From Marasmius tenuissimus (Eukaryota > Basidiomycota > Agaricomycetes > Agaricales > Marasmiaceae), in NCBI GenBank assembly GCA_029532415.1, contig JAQOTA010000020.1, positions 558,001 to 622,000 on the forward strand: DNA of 64,000 bases. The letters run 5' to 3'. The notes beneath the pieces were generated by a model, which did no database searches, had not been told where the DNA came from, and saw nothing but the letters and a program-made list of their open reading frames with translations. This document shows, in pieces, positions 33,831 through 45,093 of the stretch. The position numbers and the translations under genes were made by a program. Every line of letters starts with the position of its first letter. Position 1 is the first letter of the stretch.

Positions 33831-35592
33831 TCAGTGTGCCATCTCACTCGGAACCTCGTCAGTGACCTCCATCGCCCACTTCTCTCCCTGAATATTTCTC
33901 AACCTTTCAATCCTCTCCCTGAGCTGCATAACGTCTGTAGCATTGGCCCCAGCCGCGCGCAACCCTATAATCTCCCTTTGTAACTCGAAGATCTTCCCCT
34001 CAATCTCCATCTGTCTCTCCGTTCGAGCTCCAGTCCCATGCCCATCACCCTTGACGTCGGTGGAAGCCTCAGACAGTCCCATGGTGAACGTCGAAGTACT
34101 GTCACTCTCGTACTCCGAGATTGTGGATGTATAGGCCGTACTGAGTGGGAGATCCGAAGCGAAAGAGTCGACCGAGCTCATCCCATCGGTTTCCCTCTGG
34201 TGGGCGGTCTTGGAAGCAAAGATGGAATGTCCAAATAGCCCTCGATTATCACCGTGAGCCTTTCCCTTTTCACTCTCTTCATCCGGTCGATTGACCATTT
34301 TGTCGTTGAAGAAGGTAATGCGTCCACCGGCTGGTTTCCACCATTTGTCCTGGCGGTGCTTTCGTCGGCGACGGTAGCACAATATCACGACTAAGATCAA
34401 GATCAGGAGAAGCAAAGCCCCCAGGACTGCACCGATAATCGTGCCGATGTTTGGTTTACCGGTCACAGGGGGAGTGCCACTTGGAAGTGCAGCGCTAGGT
34501 GCAGCAGATGTACTTGTGGGATTACCCCGCTGGTGCGTGTTCTGCGTATTGGGAGTGCCATGTTGACCATTTGTCTCATTTGTCTGGCCAGATGAAGATG
34601 CTAACGCATTAGCCTGTGGTGTCCTACTAATGACAACCGAGGGTCAGCAGATCGTTCAAAGGTGTATAGCAGCCCAGCTCACGAGTCTCCCTTCGTGTTC
34701 TCCCCACTATTTGCGCTGGTATTGGGAGTAGATGGCGTAGATCCGGTCGTCGGCCCCGACACCAACGCCGAAGTGGAGCTCGAGGTAGAGCTGGGAGACC
34801 TAATAATGCAATCAGCAACTAGTTAGATAAGGAGTGAATAGGTGAGCTTACAGATAAGGGTCATCTTGTCCACTCCGAGTCATAGTGGCGGTAGAGGTGG
34901 TAGGGGTGATAGAGGTGGTGGGAGGGGGAGGGGGGTTATTGGTGTCAGTAGATGTGTCCGGGTTTCTTGTTTGAGCCGTGGGCTCGGAGGTCACGACAAG
35001 AGGACCACCGGGCAGAATGAGTGGACTACCAGTGCTAACGTATACCGTTGAGTGTGTATCTCCATGAAACTCGGTCCTGATAAGGCGGACGGACTTCTTT
35101 GAGTACTAATGTCTTCGCTTCGGCCGAAAATAGAACAATGACCTACAGCGGTAGACCTTGGCGTTTCTGCACTGATACTGATAGGACTTCGATGTCATAT
35201 GCAGCCACGATGAAGATTTTTCTGATCTTCAAGGTAAGTAAAGTGCCAGGGTAAAAAACCGTACCGTACTTTTCATCCATGGAGAACGTCGATTTTCTCG
35301 TGCCCGTCTGTTGCTCTGCCTGCGCTGTTCCAGTATTTATGGCGCCTTTGGAATCAGAAAACGAGGTCGGCGCTGCAGCGAGAACGAACTTCGCCAGATC
35401 TACCGCCAGAGGTGTTGATACCGACTTAGCCACGTCGCTGCGTGTTGCTTGTGTCAGCATTCCCGTAAGACCAGAGCTTTTTGAATTGAAAAAAGGAATG
35501 TATGTATACTAGTGAACGAAAGTCAGAGCATGGGCTGAGAGTTTCAACCCCGGAAATTTGACTTACAAAAGGAATGGACGATGACCGTCAGG
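33831..35592 (-). pseudogene. Single-pass membrane protein P4 (long-tail type), start codon lost
   Basis: Reading the minus strand, the beta-type domain lies near 35485-35143 (FVLAAAPTSFSDSKGA, TLLTLKIRKIFIVAAYDIE). A Ser/Thr/Pro stalk follows near 34800-34480. The membrane helix is IGTIIGAVLGALLLLILILV, then CYRRRRKHRQDKW. The long tail has KPAGGRITFFNDKM, DLPLSTAYTSTISEYES and a coiled-coil-like end (RQMEIEGKIFELQREI, LRERIERLR) closing with EVPSEMAH. The tail matches P5 closely. The usual 26-nt first exon is reduced: its last 14 bases and donor remain (ending at 35567), but the part with the ATG is deleted compared with P2 and P3, and no in-frame ATG lies upstream. Translation could start at an internal ATG (35460), without a signal peptide. 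Confidence 0.6.
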
Positions 35593-36190
35593 GCCAAGCA
35601 CTACCGAGGCGTATAGAAGAAACTCGCGCACAACAAGCGAATGAGGGTATAAAGGAAGGGATGCTTTCAACGTCTTGATGGCGAAACATACCCCAAAGAT
35701 ATCGCTCAGGGATATAAAGGCATCAGAATCTGTCAAAGATGTGATGTAGATGTAGATTTGTGATGTGGAACTTAGAATCGACCCCCTACTTGTGTACCGA
35801 TTCCCTCTTCCACGGGCAATATAGCTCCTAGGAAGCCACGAAGTATAGTAGGGTGAACGCGTCAAGAGTCGATACTCGTTTCCGAGACATTAGCTTTCAA
35901 CATCCCAACGTGTCGAGATAATCATATATAAATAGAGAGAGTATTTTTGGTGGTTGACACGAAATTGGGAGCAACCGATTTTAAACCGATCTTATGACCC
36001 GCATCTCGAGAAATTGATGCCCTGCTCGGATCGATGGGAGACCCGATTCTGGGGCACATACCAAAGCCGGTAGGAGTTGATCTGTGTTTGGTGTCGTGTC
36101 ATCTCCCGTGGTTTGGACTTGTGAATCTCCAAGTCTAGCTCGGATTCTGTCCATCACGGAGGGGAGTCCCATTAAAGAGGGCATTTGGAA
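35593..36190. repeat. Duplicated 5' flank of P4
   Basis: Upstream region of P4. It aligns over most of its length with the upstream region of P3 (42660-43270) and partly with those of P2 (38630-39000) and P5 (47140-47240). Shared blocks include GGTGAACGCGTCA and TCTTATGACCCGCATCTCGA. This is evidence that promoters were copied along with the genes. Confidence 0.7.
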
Positions 36191-36544
36191 GGTATTCCTA
36201 ACCGCTGGGGGTCCTGGCCGCGTCGCTGGAGAGTAGTTGAGGCGTGTATCAAGTTTGATGCTCGGAAACCTTATCAGTCTGGATTGATCCCGCGACCGCC
36301 CCCCGACCGGTAGGGATTCGGCCAGTTCATTTCGTTTCGGCCGTTGACTCGAAAATCAGATGGATTCTCCAGCGAGAAGGTAGAAAAGGACTGTCCCGTG
36401 CATCACTGCATACCACAACACCCAAGTTTGATAAAAAAGAAGATAGAAGCTGATCGAGATCCTAATGCCAAAGAAGCACGACGTTTTCGGATCCCAATTA
36501 CCGATACTCATGTGCTCACGGGGGAATTTGGCCTGCAGGGGCAG

Positions 36545-36710
36545 GAAACGTCTTGGAGCGTTCAGCGCCATTGCTTGGTGTGTAGATCTTCCATATTTTA
36601 TGATGTCTTGATCTAAACTAACCTCAAGGACATGCTGCTAATGACCATTCGATCGGCTAGAGCACCACACGCCCTTCAAATCCGCATATGTCGAACAAGA
36701 GTAAGCCCTC
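36545..36710 (+). pseudogene. UstYa-like fragment (copy 2)
   Basis: Short remnant with the same splice sites as the intact gene. DVLERSAPLL stands in place of DVFHQVHCL and is followed by a GTGTGT donor. An AG acceptor and GACATGCTG open the next exon remnant, which decays before the second HxxHC. Both metal-binding motifs are lost. It is nearly identical to 40838-40990 and lies just upstream (convergent) of P2. Confidence 0.6.
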
Positions 36711-37050
36711 CCTAATGTGATAGTAAGGACGAAAGAGAGATATGATATTGGGAAGTATGATAGAAACTACGTTACATTTGGGGTTTATATACTATCATTC
36801 TAAGGTGTCCGAGTCATTGATATGTAAGCTTTATGAGTTATATAGATTAGTCTAGAATGTTCTATGAAGGTCTGTGTATGTCCTACAAGTACATGGAGTC
36901 AAAGCTTGAGTCAGAGTATGACTAGGCCTCAGATCCACAACACTCCCAACCTCTGACTGCCGTGATTCCAGCGCTTGGGGATACTTGTGAAGTATCGAGA
37001 GGAGCAGTGATGGATAATTACTACCTGAAATAGCAAGGTAGTACGATCTA
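36711..37050. other. Short intergenic stretch
   Basis: AT-rich region between the UstYa fragment and the 3' end of P2. No feature seen. Confidence 0.3.
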
Positions 37051-38621
37051 TTAGCTGCTATACTCAGGTAATGATCCCCCCACGCCTCTCGAATTGTGCA
37101 TCATTCGGCGTAGATCGGCGAGGTCCCTACTCATTGTATCGAGCCTCAGGTATACGTTCATGCTGGGCTGCTCAGAGCCTTGGTGCTCAGGAGTACTTGT
37201 CCCGCGATCCTCTGTTTGCTGTGGCGCGACATAACTCACAGAGACGCCGCCGGAACGTTTCCTCGGCACAAAACCTGGGTTTGGATTCGCAAGAGTGTAG
37301 GGCGACACCCTGGTATCATCCTCGTCCCTCTTGTACGTCTCTTCGGCATGATATGTTTTCCGTCTTTGCCTCCAACAGTGAAATCCCAATAGTATGAGGA
37401 TTGCTGCTACAACAGCAACCACTGAACCTGCGATGACTCGGGTATTCCCGTTGCTCTATTGACGTCAACAACTTGAGTTGAGAGAGAGAAACAATGTACT
37501 AAATCAAATGCACGCACAGGACTCGAATTACCAGAGATAGGGACAGACGACGGTTTGGGCAAGGATTCGGTCGCTAGTGTGGCAGAATTCGACGTAGAGC
37601 TCCTAGATCTGGGAATGCACTAAGCAACCAGTCAAATCAAGAGTGAAATTGAACTGACGGGGCTGTGAAAGCTCCCACCTCACCACCTCGAGCTGTATGA
37701 GTGGTGGAGGGGGTGGTGGTGGTGGCAGAGGGGTTAGGTGGGGTACTGGCTTTGGGAGGTGTGTCTGGCTTTCCTGTCGTTGTTTGTGCCGTGGTATTGA
37801 GGGTTTCGGCAGGGGAACCGTTCCCATTCCCGTTCCCGTCACTGTTCCCAATCCCGCTCCCATTCCCATTCCCACTCCCATTCCCGCTCCCATTCCCGTT
37901 CCCACTCCCAATCCCATTCCCGTTCCCACTCCCAATCCCACTCCCGTTCCCATTCCCATTCCCGTTCCCATCACCGTTCCCAATCCCATTCCTATTCCCA
38001 TTCCCACTCCCGTTCCCGCTCCCAACGTTCCAATTCCCGCCACCAAAACTATCAAAGAGACAACCATCAGGGGTGCTGGTTGCTATATCTGAATGAAAGC
38101 TTCTAATAAAGCGGATCCACTTCGTTGAGTATTACTATTACCGGCTTCAACCAAAAATTGAAACTTTGACCTACCTCGAACATTGAGTAGTCCCGCGTCT
38201 CTGCAGTTCCAATGCCAGTAGGGTTCCAATGCCATATGTGGCCATGGAGGAGAATTTCCTTGATCGTAAAGGTGAGTAAAATGCGAAGATGCGACACCGT
38301 ATCGTACCCTTTGTCCATAGGAAACATTTCTCCCATCGTGCCCGTCTCCGCGATTCTAATGTATATGCTTTCTTGGGAGGTGGAGAACAAGGTCGGCACT
38401 GCAGCAAAAGCGGACTTCGTCAATTCTCCCGTTTGTTGTGTCGATACTGGCATAACCCCGGCGTTGCGTTGTGCATGTGTCGGGATCCTCTCAATATTGA
38501 AGCTCGCTGAATATTTGAGAAGAAAGGAAAGTATACTAGTGAAGGTCAGTCAGAATGCGGATCAAAAAGCTTGTCACCTTGGAAATTTGACTCACAAAAG
38601 GAATGAACGACGCGAAGTCAT
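37051..38621 (-). CDS. Single-pass membrane protein P2 (short-tail type) with Gly-Asn repeat stalk
   Basis: The first exon is exactly 26 nt (38621-38596, MTSRRSFL) and splices into the beta-type domain (PVSTQQTGELTKSAFAAVP, SIYIRIAET). The stalk contains a long hexanucleotide repeat (37819-38040), which in the frame homologous to P3 encodes alternating Gly-Asn, Gly-Ser and Gly-Asp. The Ser/Thr/Pro-rich part ETLNTTAQTTTGKPDT comes next. The last exon gives a membrane helix (MVAVVAAILILLGFHCW), basic RQRRK, and a tail with DTRVSPYTLANPNPGF, LRLDTMSRDLADLRRMM and LPEYSS at the stop. Exact internal splice sites were not all fixed. P2 is a near-copy of P3 apart from the repeat. A surface role is inferred; function is unknown. 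Confidence 0.65.
37819..38040 (-). repeat. Coding hexanucleotide repeat in the P2 stalk
   Basis: About 37 imperfect units of GGGAAY or GGGAGY/GGGAWC on the minus strand (TTCCCR on the plus strand). The paralog P3 has none at the same place. In-frame length changes would vary the stalk length without breaking the protein. Confidence 0.85.
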
Positions 38622-39060
38622 TCTGTAAGCTGTCAGGGTCAAGTGTCACTGACGTGCGGAAGAGACTCGCGCACGACAAGTGAATGAGGGTGTGAGGGAA
38701 GGGATGTTTCTAACGTCTTAATCGCGAAACATCTTCATAGATATTGCTGAGCGATATTCAAAGCATCAGAATCTGTCAAAGATGTGATGTAGAACCCAGG
38801 ATCAATGGCCCACTTGTGTATCAATTCGCCCTTCCATGGGCGACATAGCTTCTAGGGAGGCGAAAAGTATAGTGGGGTGAACGCGTCAAGAGTCGATATT
38901 CACTTTAGCAGCGTTGGCTTGCAACATCCCAACATGTCGAGATGATCGTATATCAACGGAGATAGTATTTTTGGTGATTGCCACGAAGTTGTAAAGGTCC
39001 TATGACGATTCGTACTATTCGATCCCATCAAAAAGAACTTTGGGAAGACGTAGATACTAT
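38622..39060. repeat. Duplicated 5' flank of P2
   Basis: Matches the upstream sequence of P3 (42659-43060) and P4, with shared blocks around CATCAGAATCTGTCAAAGATG and GGGGTGAACGCGTCAAGAGT. The copy ends near 39000, after which the two flanks no longer match. Confidence 0.65.
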
Positions 39061-39603
39061 TTAAGGTAATATTCGGACTGTAAGTACACTATTAGAACCA
39101 TAATCGGACTCACAGCCGGGGTATTGTCTGGAGGACCCAGTTTGCCGGTACAGAACATCGGTGGGCAGTGCTATACACTTTTCAAATGTGATGTTAAGCT
39201 GGGTTGTGGTATTATACATCGGGAACGAGCTCAAAGACCCCTGTGCTGGAAAGATTTCCTGACAGGAGGCCTGCACCCAGTTCAACCAGTGCTTGGCCAG
39301 TGCTGCACCATGCTTGGGCTTTGCATATCAGGCGAGAAACGAGTTCGGCTCTGCCCATCGCAAAATAGGCGTGAAAAGGACGAGTTTCAAACCTGTAGAA
39401 TTGTCAATAAAATCGTGAGAACTTCCCATGTACCCTTTATGGTGCCATTCCGCCGGTGCTGCTTTGATTCGCCCAGTGGTCCTTATTGTTCTTGTGACTA
39501 GTAACAGGCACTCCAGAAACAATGGATTCAGGGCTTTGGGCTCTGCGAAGACTACATTCTTCTGGATTATCATTGAAAACCGCAGGTGGTTTAAATCGCG
39601 CAA
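39061..39603 (-). pseudogene. Unrecognised protein fragment
   Basis: Two overlapping minus-strand frames read as one protein-like stretch with WHHKGYMGSSHDFIDNSTG and then WLNWVQASCQEIFPAQG and YNTTTQLNITFEKCIALPTD. Cysteines, N-glycosylation sites and a Trp-rich core suggest a secreted enzyme remnant. I do not recognise the family; the frame change and lack of flanking exons suggest it is broken. Confidence 0.3.
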
Positions 39604-40028
39604 GTAGTAAAAAATGAGTGCAAATTGAAGGAATGCGTCGGATGTCGAGTACGCGGCATAGTTTCTTATATTGGGCTGATCCCTGTTATCAGCAGATGCT
39701 CGTGCGGGGTATAGACTAGCAGTGAAGATACAGCCCTCATTGCCTAATTAGTAGGTATGTGACTACCTGAGCAGGCTAGCCCTTATACAATATATTATCA
39801 CTAGTTGCCTCGAAGACCGACAGTGTATGCTCTATCCAATCAAGATAGCGGATGGATCAGACAATACATGATTATAAGCGTACGGGTGCGCACTGGTTGT
39901 CTCACAGCAAGTTTTGTGCAGTCCGCTAGTAGTCTGGCAGTGCTCGAGTAATCACCACCATGCTAAACAATATCAGCCTTCTATTTTCTTTCCCAGTTAT
40001 TGAGGATACTATAGGCTTATAGCATTTA
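39604..40028. other. Intergenic, no gene seen
   Basis: AT-rich sequence leading to the solo LTR. No coding or repeat structure supported. Confidence 0.3.
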
Positions 40029-40033
40029 GTAAA

Positions 40034-40381
40034 AGTTGCAATACTGCAGGGAGCAGGAGAGAAAAGACAGTAGGCAGAATGCCTCATGTGGTGTTGGTAA
40101 CAAACTGCTGAGGTAGAATAGTATTTCTAGCTAGCTTATATATGAGAGTACTAGATAGCTAGAATATAGTAGAATGGAGTAGAATGTACTGTGCATGATG
40201 TAGGTCCAACTGTGCATGATGTACGTAGGAGTAAGTACGATCAGTAAGGCAAAGGGTTGTGGAGTACGGAGGAGTATAGTGAGTAATGTAGGGCAAAGGG
40301 ATAATGATATCATACAATGTGTAGGGTCAGGTAGGCACAATGGTTAGCTAGGCCGAAGTTGCCATACCTAGAATATTGACT
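40034..40381. mobile_element. Solo LTR of the TRIM-like family
   Basis: A 348-bp copy of the terminal repeat found at 2241-2583. It diverges mainly in its first 100 bases. It is flanked by a perfect 5-bp duplication GTAAA (40029-40033 and 40382-40386). A single repeat with target duplication is the expected product of recombination between two LTRs. Independent flanks here confirm the AGT...ACT ends. Confidence 0.9.
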
Positions 40382-40386
40382 GTAAA

Positions 40387-40837
40387 CTACTCAGGGAAGT
40401 GCGCTGAGTTGGGCAGACAGAGACCAGAACTCTTGAACAACATCTAGTAGTCGGGCCCGCCTATTGAAGCAGTGGCTGGTGACCCACCTTGTTACACAAG
40501 TTACAGACAGATATGTACCAGATACCGTAGCAAACAGGGTATTGTTTGAACGAGGGGGGGAATCGGCATTTACCGACAGGCTATATTTTGTCCAGCTTAT
40601 TCCGACCCGGAAGCTCAGTTCGTGATCTCAAGACTCAGGTCCGATAGACAGGAAATCGCCATTCTTAAGAGAGAGGATGAAGGCTGAGAGCTGCTGATAA
40701 TCTTGGGAGTGAGTCATGACCGGATTACGGGCTGGGACGGCGGTAGAATTCAAGCTACGGCAATAATTTGAGAAAGAAGGCTCAATGATGTACATTGATG
40801 GGATCGAATAGTACGAATCGACTTGGTACTGGAGACG
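40387..40837. other. No gene seen
   Basis: Unique sequence between the solo LTR and the next duplicated unit. Only motif-free open frames are present. Confidence 0.3.
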
Positions 40838-40990
40838 TCTTGGAGCGTTCAGCGCCATTGCTTGGTGTGTAGATCTTCTATATTTTATGATGTCTTGATC
40901 TGAAACTAACCTCAAGAACATGCTGGTAATGACCATTTGATCGGCTAGAGCACCACACGCCCTTCGAATCCGCATATGTATTTCGAAGTC
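40838..40990 (+). pseudogene. UstYa-like fragment (copy 3)
   Basis: Nearly the same remnant as at 36545-36710: DVLERSAPLL, GTGTGT donor, intron, AG, ACATGCTGGTAATGACC. It has lost both HxxHC motifs. It sits in convergent orientation to P3, preserving the unit order of the array. Confidence 0.6.
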
Positions 40991-41115
40991 TGAAGATGAG
41001 TAAGCTCCCCTGACCCACATTTCCGTGTTTCCAGCGCTTAGGATACTCTTGTGAAGTATAGTATTTAGATGAGCAGTGATGGATAATTGCTACCTGAATG
41101 GCAAGGTAGTACTCT

Positions 41116-42658
41116 CTATTGGCTGCTATACTCAGGTAACGATTCCTCCACGCCTCTCGAATCGTGCATCATCTGGCGTAGATCGGCGAGGTCCCTACTT
41201 ATCATATCGAGCCTCAGGTATACGTCCATGTTGGGCTGGTCAACGCCTTGGTGCTCAGGAGTGCTTGTCCTGCGATCCTCTGCTTGTCGTGACACGACAT
41301 AACTCACAGGGACATCACCAGAGCGTTCCTTCGGGACAAAAGCTGGGTTTGGACCCGCGAGAGTGTAGGGCGATAATGCCCTGACATCCTCGTCTCTCTT
41401 GTACGTCTCTTCGGCATGATTTATTTTCCGTCTTCGCCTCCAACAGTAGAATCCCAATGATATGAGGATTGCTGCTGCAACAGCAACCACTGAACCTACG
41501 ATGATTCGGGTATTCCCGTTGTTCTATCGATGTCAACAACTTGAGAGAGAGGAATAATGTACAACATCAAATGTACGCACAGGACTGGAATTACCAGAGA
41601 TAGGAACAGACGACGGTTTGGGCATGGAAGCGGTCGTCAGTGTGGTAGAATCCGACGTAGAGCTCCCAGATCTGGGAATGCAGTAAGCTACTAGTCAAAT
41701 CATAAGTGAAATTGCAACTCACGAGTCTCCCTTCGTGTTCCCCCCACTATCTGCCCTGGTATCGGGAGTAGATGGCGTAGATCCGGTCGTCCGCGCCGAC
41801 ACTGACGCTGGGGTGAAGGTTGAAGTAGAGCTCTGAGATCTGAAAACGCAGTGAGCGACTTGTCATACCAGCAGTGAAATTGGACGGACGGGGTTGTGGA
41901 AGTTTCCGCCTGGTCACCTGGAGCTGTATGAGTGGTGGAGGTGGTAGTGGTGATGCCAGGGGGGTTAGGTGGGGTGCTGGTGCTGGAAGGTGTGTCTGCC
42001 CTTCCTGCCGATGTTTGCGCCGTGGGATCGGGGGTTTTGGGAGGGGGATTGCTCCCGCGATCACCATCGAAAGTATTAGGGAGACAACCATCAGGGATGG
42101 CGGTTGCCACAGTTTGATGAAAGCCTCTGAAAAGGGAGACGGACTTCGTTGAGTACTGCTATTACCCGCTTCGACCGAAAATTGAGACTTCGGCCTACCC
42201 CGAACATTGATCGTCCTCGCGTCTCTGCAGTTCTGATGCTGGTAGGGTCCCGACGCCATACGCGGCCATGGCGGAGAATTTCCTTGATCATAAATGTGAG
42301 TAAAATGCGAAGATGAAACACCGTATTGTACCCTTCATCCTCGGAAAATGTTTCTCCCATCGTGCCTGTCTGTTGCTCTGTCTCCGCGATTCTAATGTAT
42401 ATGCTTCCTTGGGAGATGGAAAACAAGGTCGGCACTGCAGCAAAAGCGAGGTTCGCCAATTCTCCCGCTTGATGTGTCGTTACCGGCGTAGCCACGACGT
42501 TGCGTTGTGCATGTGTCGAGATTCCCTCAATATTGAAGCTCGCTGAATATTTGAGAAGAAAGGAAAGTATACTAGTGAAGGTCAGTCAGAACGCGGATCA
42601 AAAAGCTTGTCACCTTGGAAATTTGACTCACAAAAGGAATGGACGACGCGAAGTCATT
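41116..42658 (-). CDS. Single-pass membrane protein P3 (short-tail type)
   Basis: A 26-nt first exon (42658-42633, MTSRRPFL) splices to SFNIEGISTHAQRNV and the beta-type domain (ATPVTTHQAGELANLAFAAV, SIYIRIAETEQQTG). A Ser/Thr/Pro stalk (PDPTAQTSAGRADTPSST) and a second one coded near 41700-41830 follow. The membrane helix is MVAVAAAILISLGFYCW, with RRRRK and the tail VRALSPYTLAGPNPAF, YLRLDMISRDLADLRQMM and LPEYSSQ. It is a near-copy of P2 without the Gly-Asn repeat. The frames are open across the recognisable domains, so it may be functional; ligand and pathway are unknown. Confidence 0.65.
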
Positions 42659-43280
42659 CTGTAAGCCGTCAGGGTCAAGTGTCGCTGAGGCGTACGGAAG
42701 AGACTCGCGCACAACAAGCGAAGGAGGGTATAAGGGAAGGGATGTTTCTAACGTCTTGATCGCGACACATCTTCAAAGATATTGCTGAGCGATATTCAAA
42801 GCATCAGAATCTGTCAAAGATGTGATGTAGATGCGGATTTGTGATGTAGAACCCAGGGTCAATAGCCCTCTTGTGCATGCCCTTCCATGGGCAACAGGGC
42901 AACACAGCTACCAGGGAGGCGCGAAGTATAGTAGGGTGAACGCGTCATGAGTCGATACTCGCTCTTGGGCCATTGGCTTTCAACCTCACGTGTCGAGATG
43001 ATCGTGTATCAACGGAGAGAGTATTTTCGGTGGTTGCCACGGAGTTAGGAACAACCGATAACAACCGATTTTTAAACCGATCTTATGACCCGCATCTCGA
43101 GAAGCCGATGTCCCGTTCGGGTCGATGGGAGACTCGATTTCAGAGCACATTCAAGCTAGTAGGAGGCTTGATCTGTGTTTAGCGTCGTGCCGTCTCCCGT
43201 GGCTTGGACCTGTCACTCTCCAAGTCTGGCTCGGATCAGGACCGGATTTGTCGGAGGGGAGTCCCATTGAGTTGGCACCG
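42659..43280. repeat. Duplicated 5' flank of P3
   Basis: Aligns with 35593-36190 (flank of P4) almost to its end and with 38622-39000 (flank of P2). It carries the same GACCCGCATCTCGAGAA and GTCTCCCGTGG blocks as the P4 flank. Confidence 0.7.
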
Positions 43281-44352
43281 TCCGTAACGATGCATTCTGA
43301 GCGGGGCCGAAGGCCCAGGTCGAAGGGCGGAGTGAATACTGCGTGTGCGGGTGTCAAATCCGATGAAATTCTGCTCTCACAATCCTTATCGGTGAACTGG
43401 TGGAACATCACTGGAAGTACCTTGACCGCCTGTGTTACTCCTCCCTTCGACCATATCCATAAGGTCTTGGTCCAGCTATCTTGTTTCGTCCGTTGAATCA
43501 GAAATGTTTCCAGCTGGAATGCAGGAGAGTGTATTGTACAGCGCGTACCCCAGAGCCCGAGGGGTTTGACAGCTAACTTCATAATCGTAGGCCGCCCCCG
43601 AAAATTGCCTGCTGATAAACGTTTTCCACCCCACGCTTCTCCCACCTCTCAACAACGTCAAACCTTCCCTCGTCACTCCCTCTCAGCAATTACCTATTGA
43701 GAGTACCTATACAGTAGATTCACTGGAACCTGGTAGTCCTACATTGTAGTGGTTCTCGATGTCGTAGGGCCGTAGGCACAGAAAGGTGCATGTATATTTC
43801 ACTTTTAATCACCAGTTTCAACTTTCCGTGCAATTTCCGCGTACCAGGTGCATCCCGTTGTAGTTCTCAGTGGGTGTACTAATGGCGTAGCGGGTGATAT
43901 CATCGCGGGGTGTGAACGGATTCGTCAGCAGCCAATTTTCGGGGGTGGCCTACGCTTATGAAGTTAGCTGGAAAGAAAACAGAAATTCAATTCGAAGTCC
44001 GAGTGCCAAAGAAATATGACCAAGATATGACGTTATCGGACTTCAAGCGGCGATAAGTATGCACTCACGAGGGCAGGACGCTGGTTGACCCTCACCGTCT
44101 TAACTCTTATTTTCCTCTCGTCAAGTTACACGCTACTTGAGCTTCTTTCTATACTAGTACAGCTCCCAGTATTCTTAATCGCAGGTCCATGGTATAAAAG
44201 AAACTCAAACATCGACACCAGAAGACTTACTTCAATTCCTTAGTACGGCCTCAACTCTCGTGGCCATTTCTCTTGTTCGTACTCAGAGATGGGCAATCAG
44301 ACTCTCTGAGATAGATCCGGCTTTTTCTCCGAGCTTGTACGCTTGGGTTGGG
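43281..44352. other. Spacer between units, holding an inverted repeat
   Basis: Short frames only. Part of 43975-44090 resembles 36430-36540 (shared GTGCCAAAGAA and CGATAAGTATGCACTCACG-like blocks), so this spacer was also copied. The inverted repeat at 43570-43970 is listed separately. Confidence 0.35.
43570..43970. repeat. Inverted repeat, about 48-bp arms
   Basis: Left arm 43570-43617 (CAGCTAACTTCATAATCGTA...) matches the reverse complement of 43923-43970 with about four differences, enclosing 305 bp. No target duplication is visible outside the arms, so whether this is a MITE or a local inverted duplication is open. Confidence 0.65.
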
Positions 44353-44960
44353 ATGAATAACAAAGAACAAAACTCTTCGCCTCTCCTGCCAAGATACGAG
44401 GACGGCCGGCAGTGGGCACGGATTCTATGGCTCGTTTCACATCCCCAAGGCGGTTCATCTTCCCCGATTTTCTCGCTCTCCTTGCAATCTCGGTTGATCT
44501 TTTATGGTTTTGAGATATAGGAGGGAAGGCTCTCAACCTCGGACTCCCCAAGTCAAGCAGCAGAGGTCCAGATGAGTGTGTCGTGACGCTTGACGTGTTT
44601 GATCGTGTCCATCCCTTGGTGTGTAACCTTCCATTTATCGCTATGCAATCATACTGCTGATGGCTATTTACCCCCACCCACCCTTCGAGCCTCCGCATGT
44701 CAAATGTATTGAACGCCTCAGACAGCCTATCTTGTGTTCTTGTAATACGCTCAAATCCTCTTTCTTCCGCAGCCTCAAATCTCGTATTGCTTCTGACACC
44801 GACTCTCTTCTCTAATGTCAGACAAGTTGCTCATAGCCGCGATTCTGAGGCTCTTTCTACCGACATCAACAGCCGAAGGGCAGCCCCATAGGTGTGGGTC
44901 TCTTTATGGGATCTTCTATTGAGTGAAGGATTCAGAGGACCGTGAGCCGAATCACGACAA
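44353..44960 (+). pseudogene. UstYa-like pseudogene (copy 4)
   Basis: Begins MNNKEQNSSPLLPRYEDGR, clearly the same N-terminus as the intact gene (MNDKEQNLSSLIPGYEDRR), but shifts frame in the membrane helix and lacks exon 2 entirely. It resumes with GPDECVVTLDVFDRVHPL, where HQVHC has become DRVHP, and CIERLRQPILCS, where the second motif has lost its histidines. Convergent with P5. Confidence 0.8.
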
Positions 44961-45093
44961 CTGGTTTTAGCTAGGGACAGGAGATGACGAACGCCAGCTC
45001 TACCAGAAAACCTTGTTCGATGGTATATATACCTACACGGAGACCATGTACGTTTCTGTGCCGTGTGTCCTAACCATCTCCACTAGCGCTAGC

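Noticed and set aside
37697..38096. Plus-strand proline-rich frames (PVPIPVP, PFPFPLPF) that resemble a repeat-core RiPP precursor near UstYa sequences
   Set aside because: They are the antisense of the P2 stalk repeat. They lack a signal peptide and KR cleavage sites between repeats, and no matching frame exists in P3.
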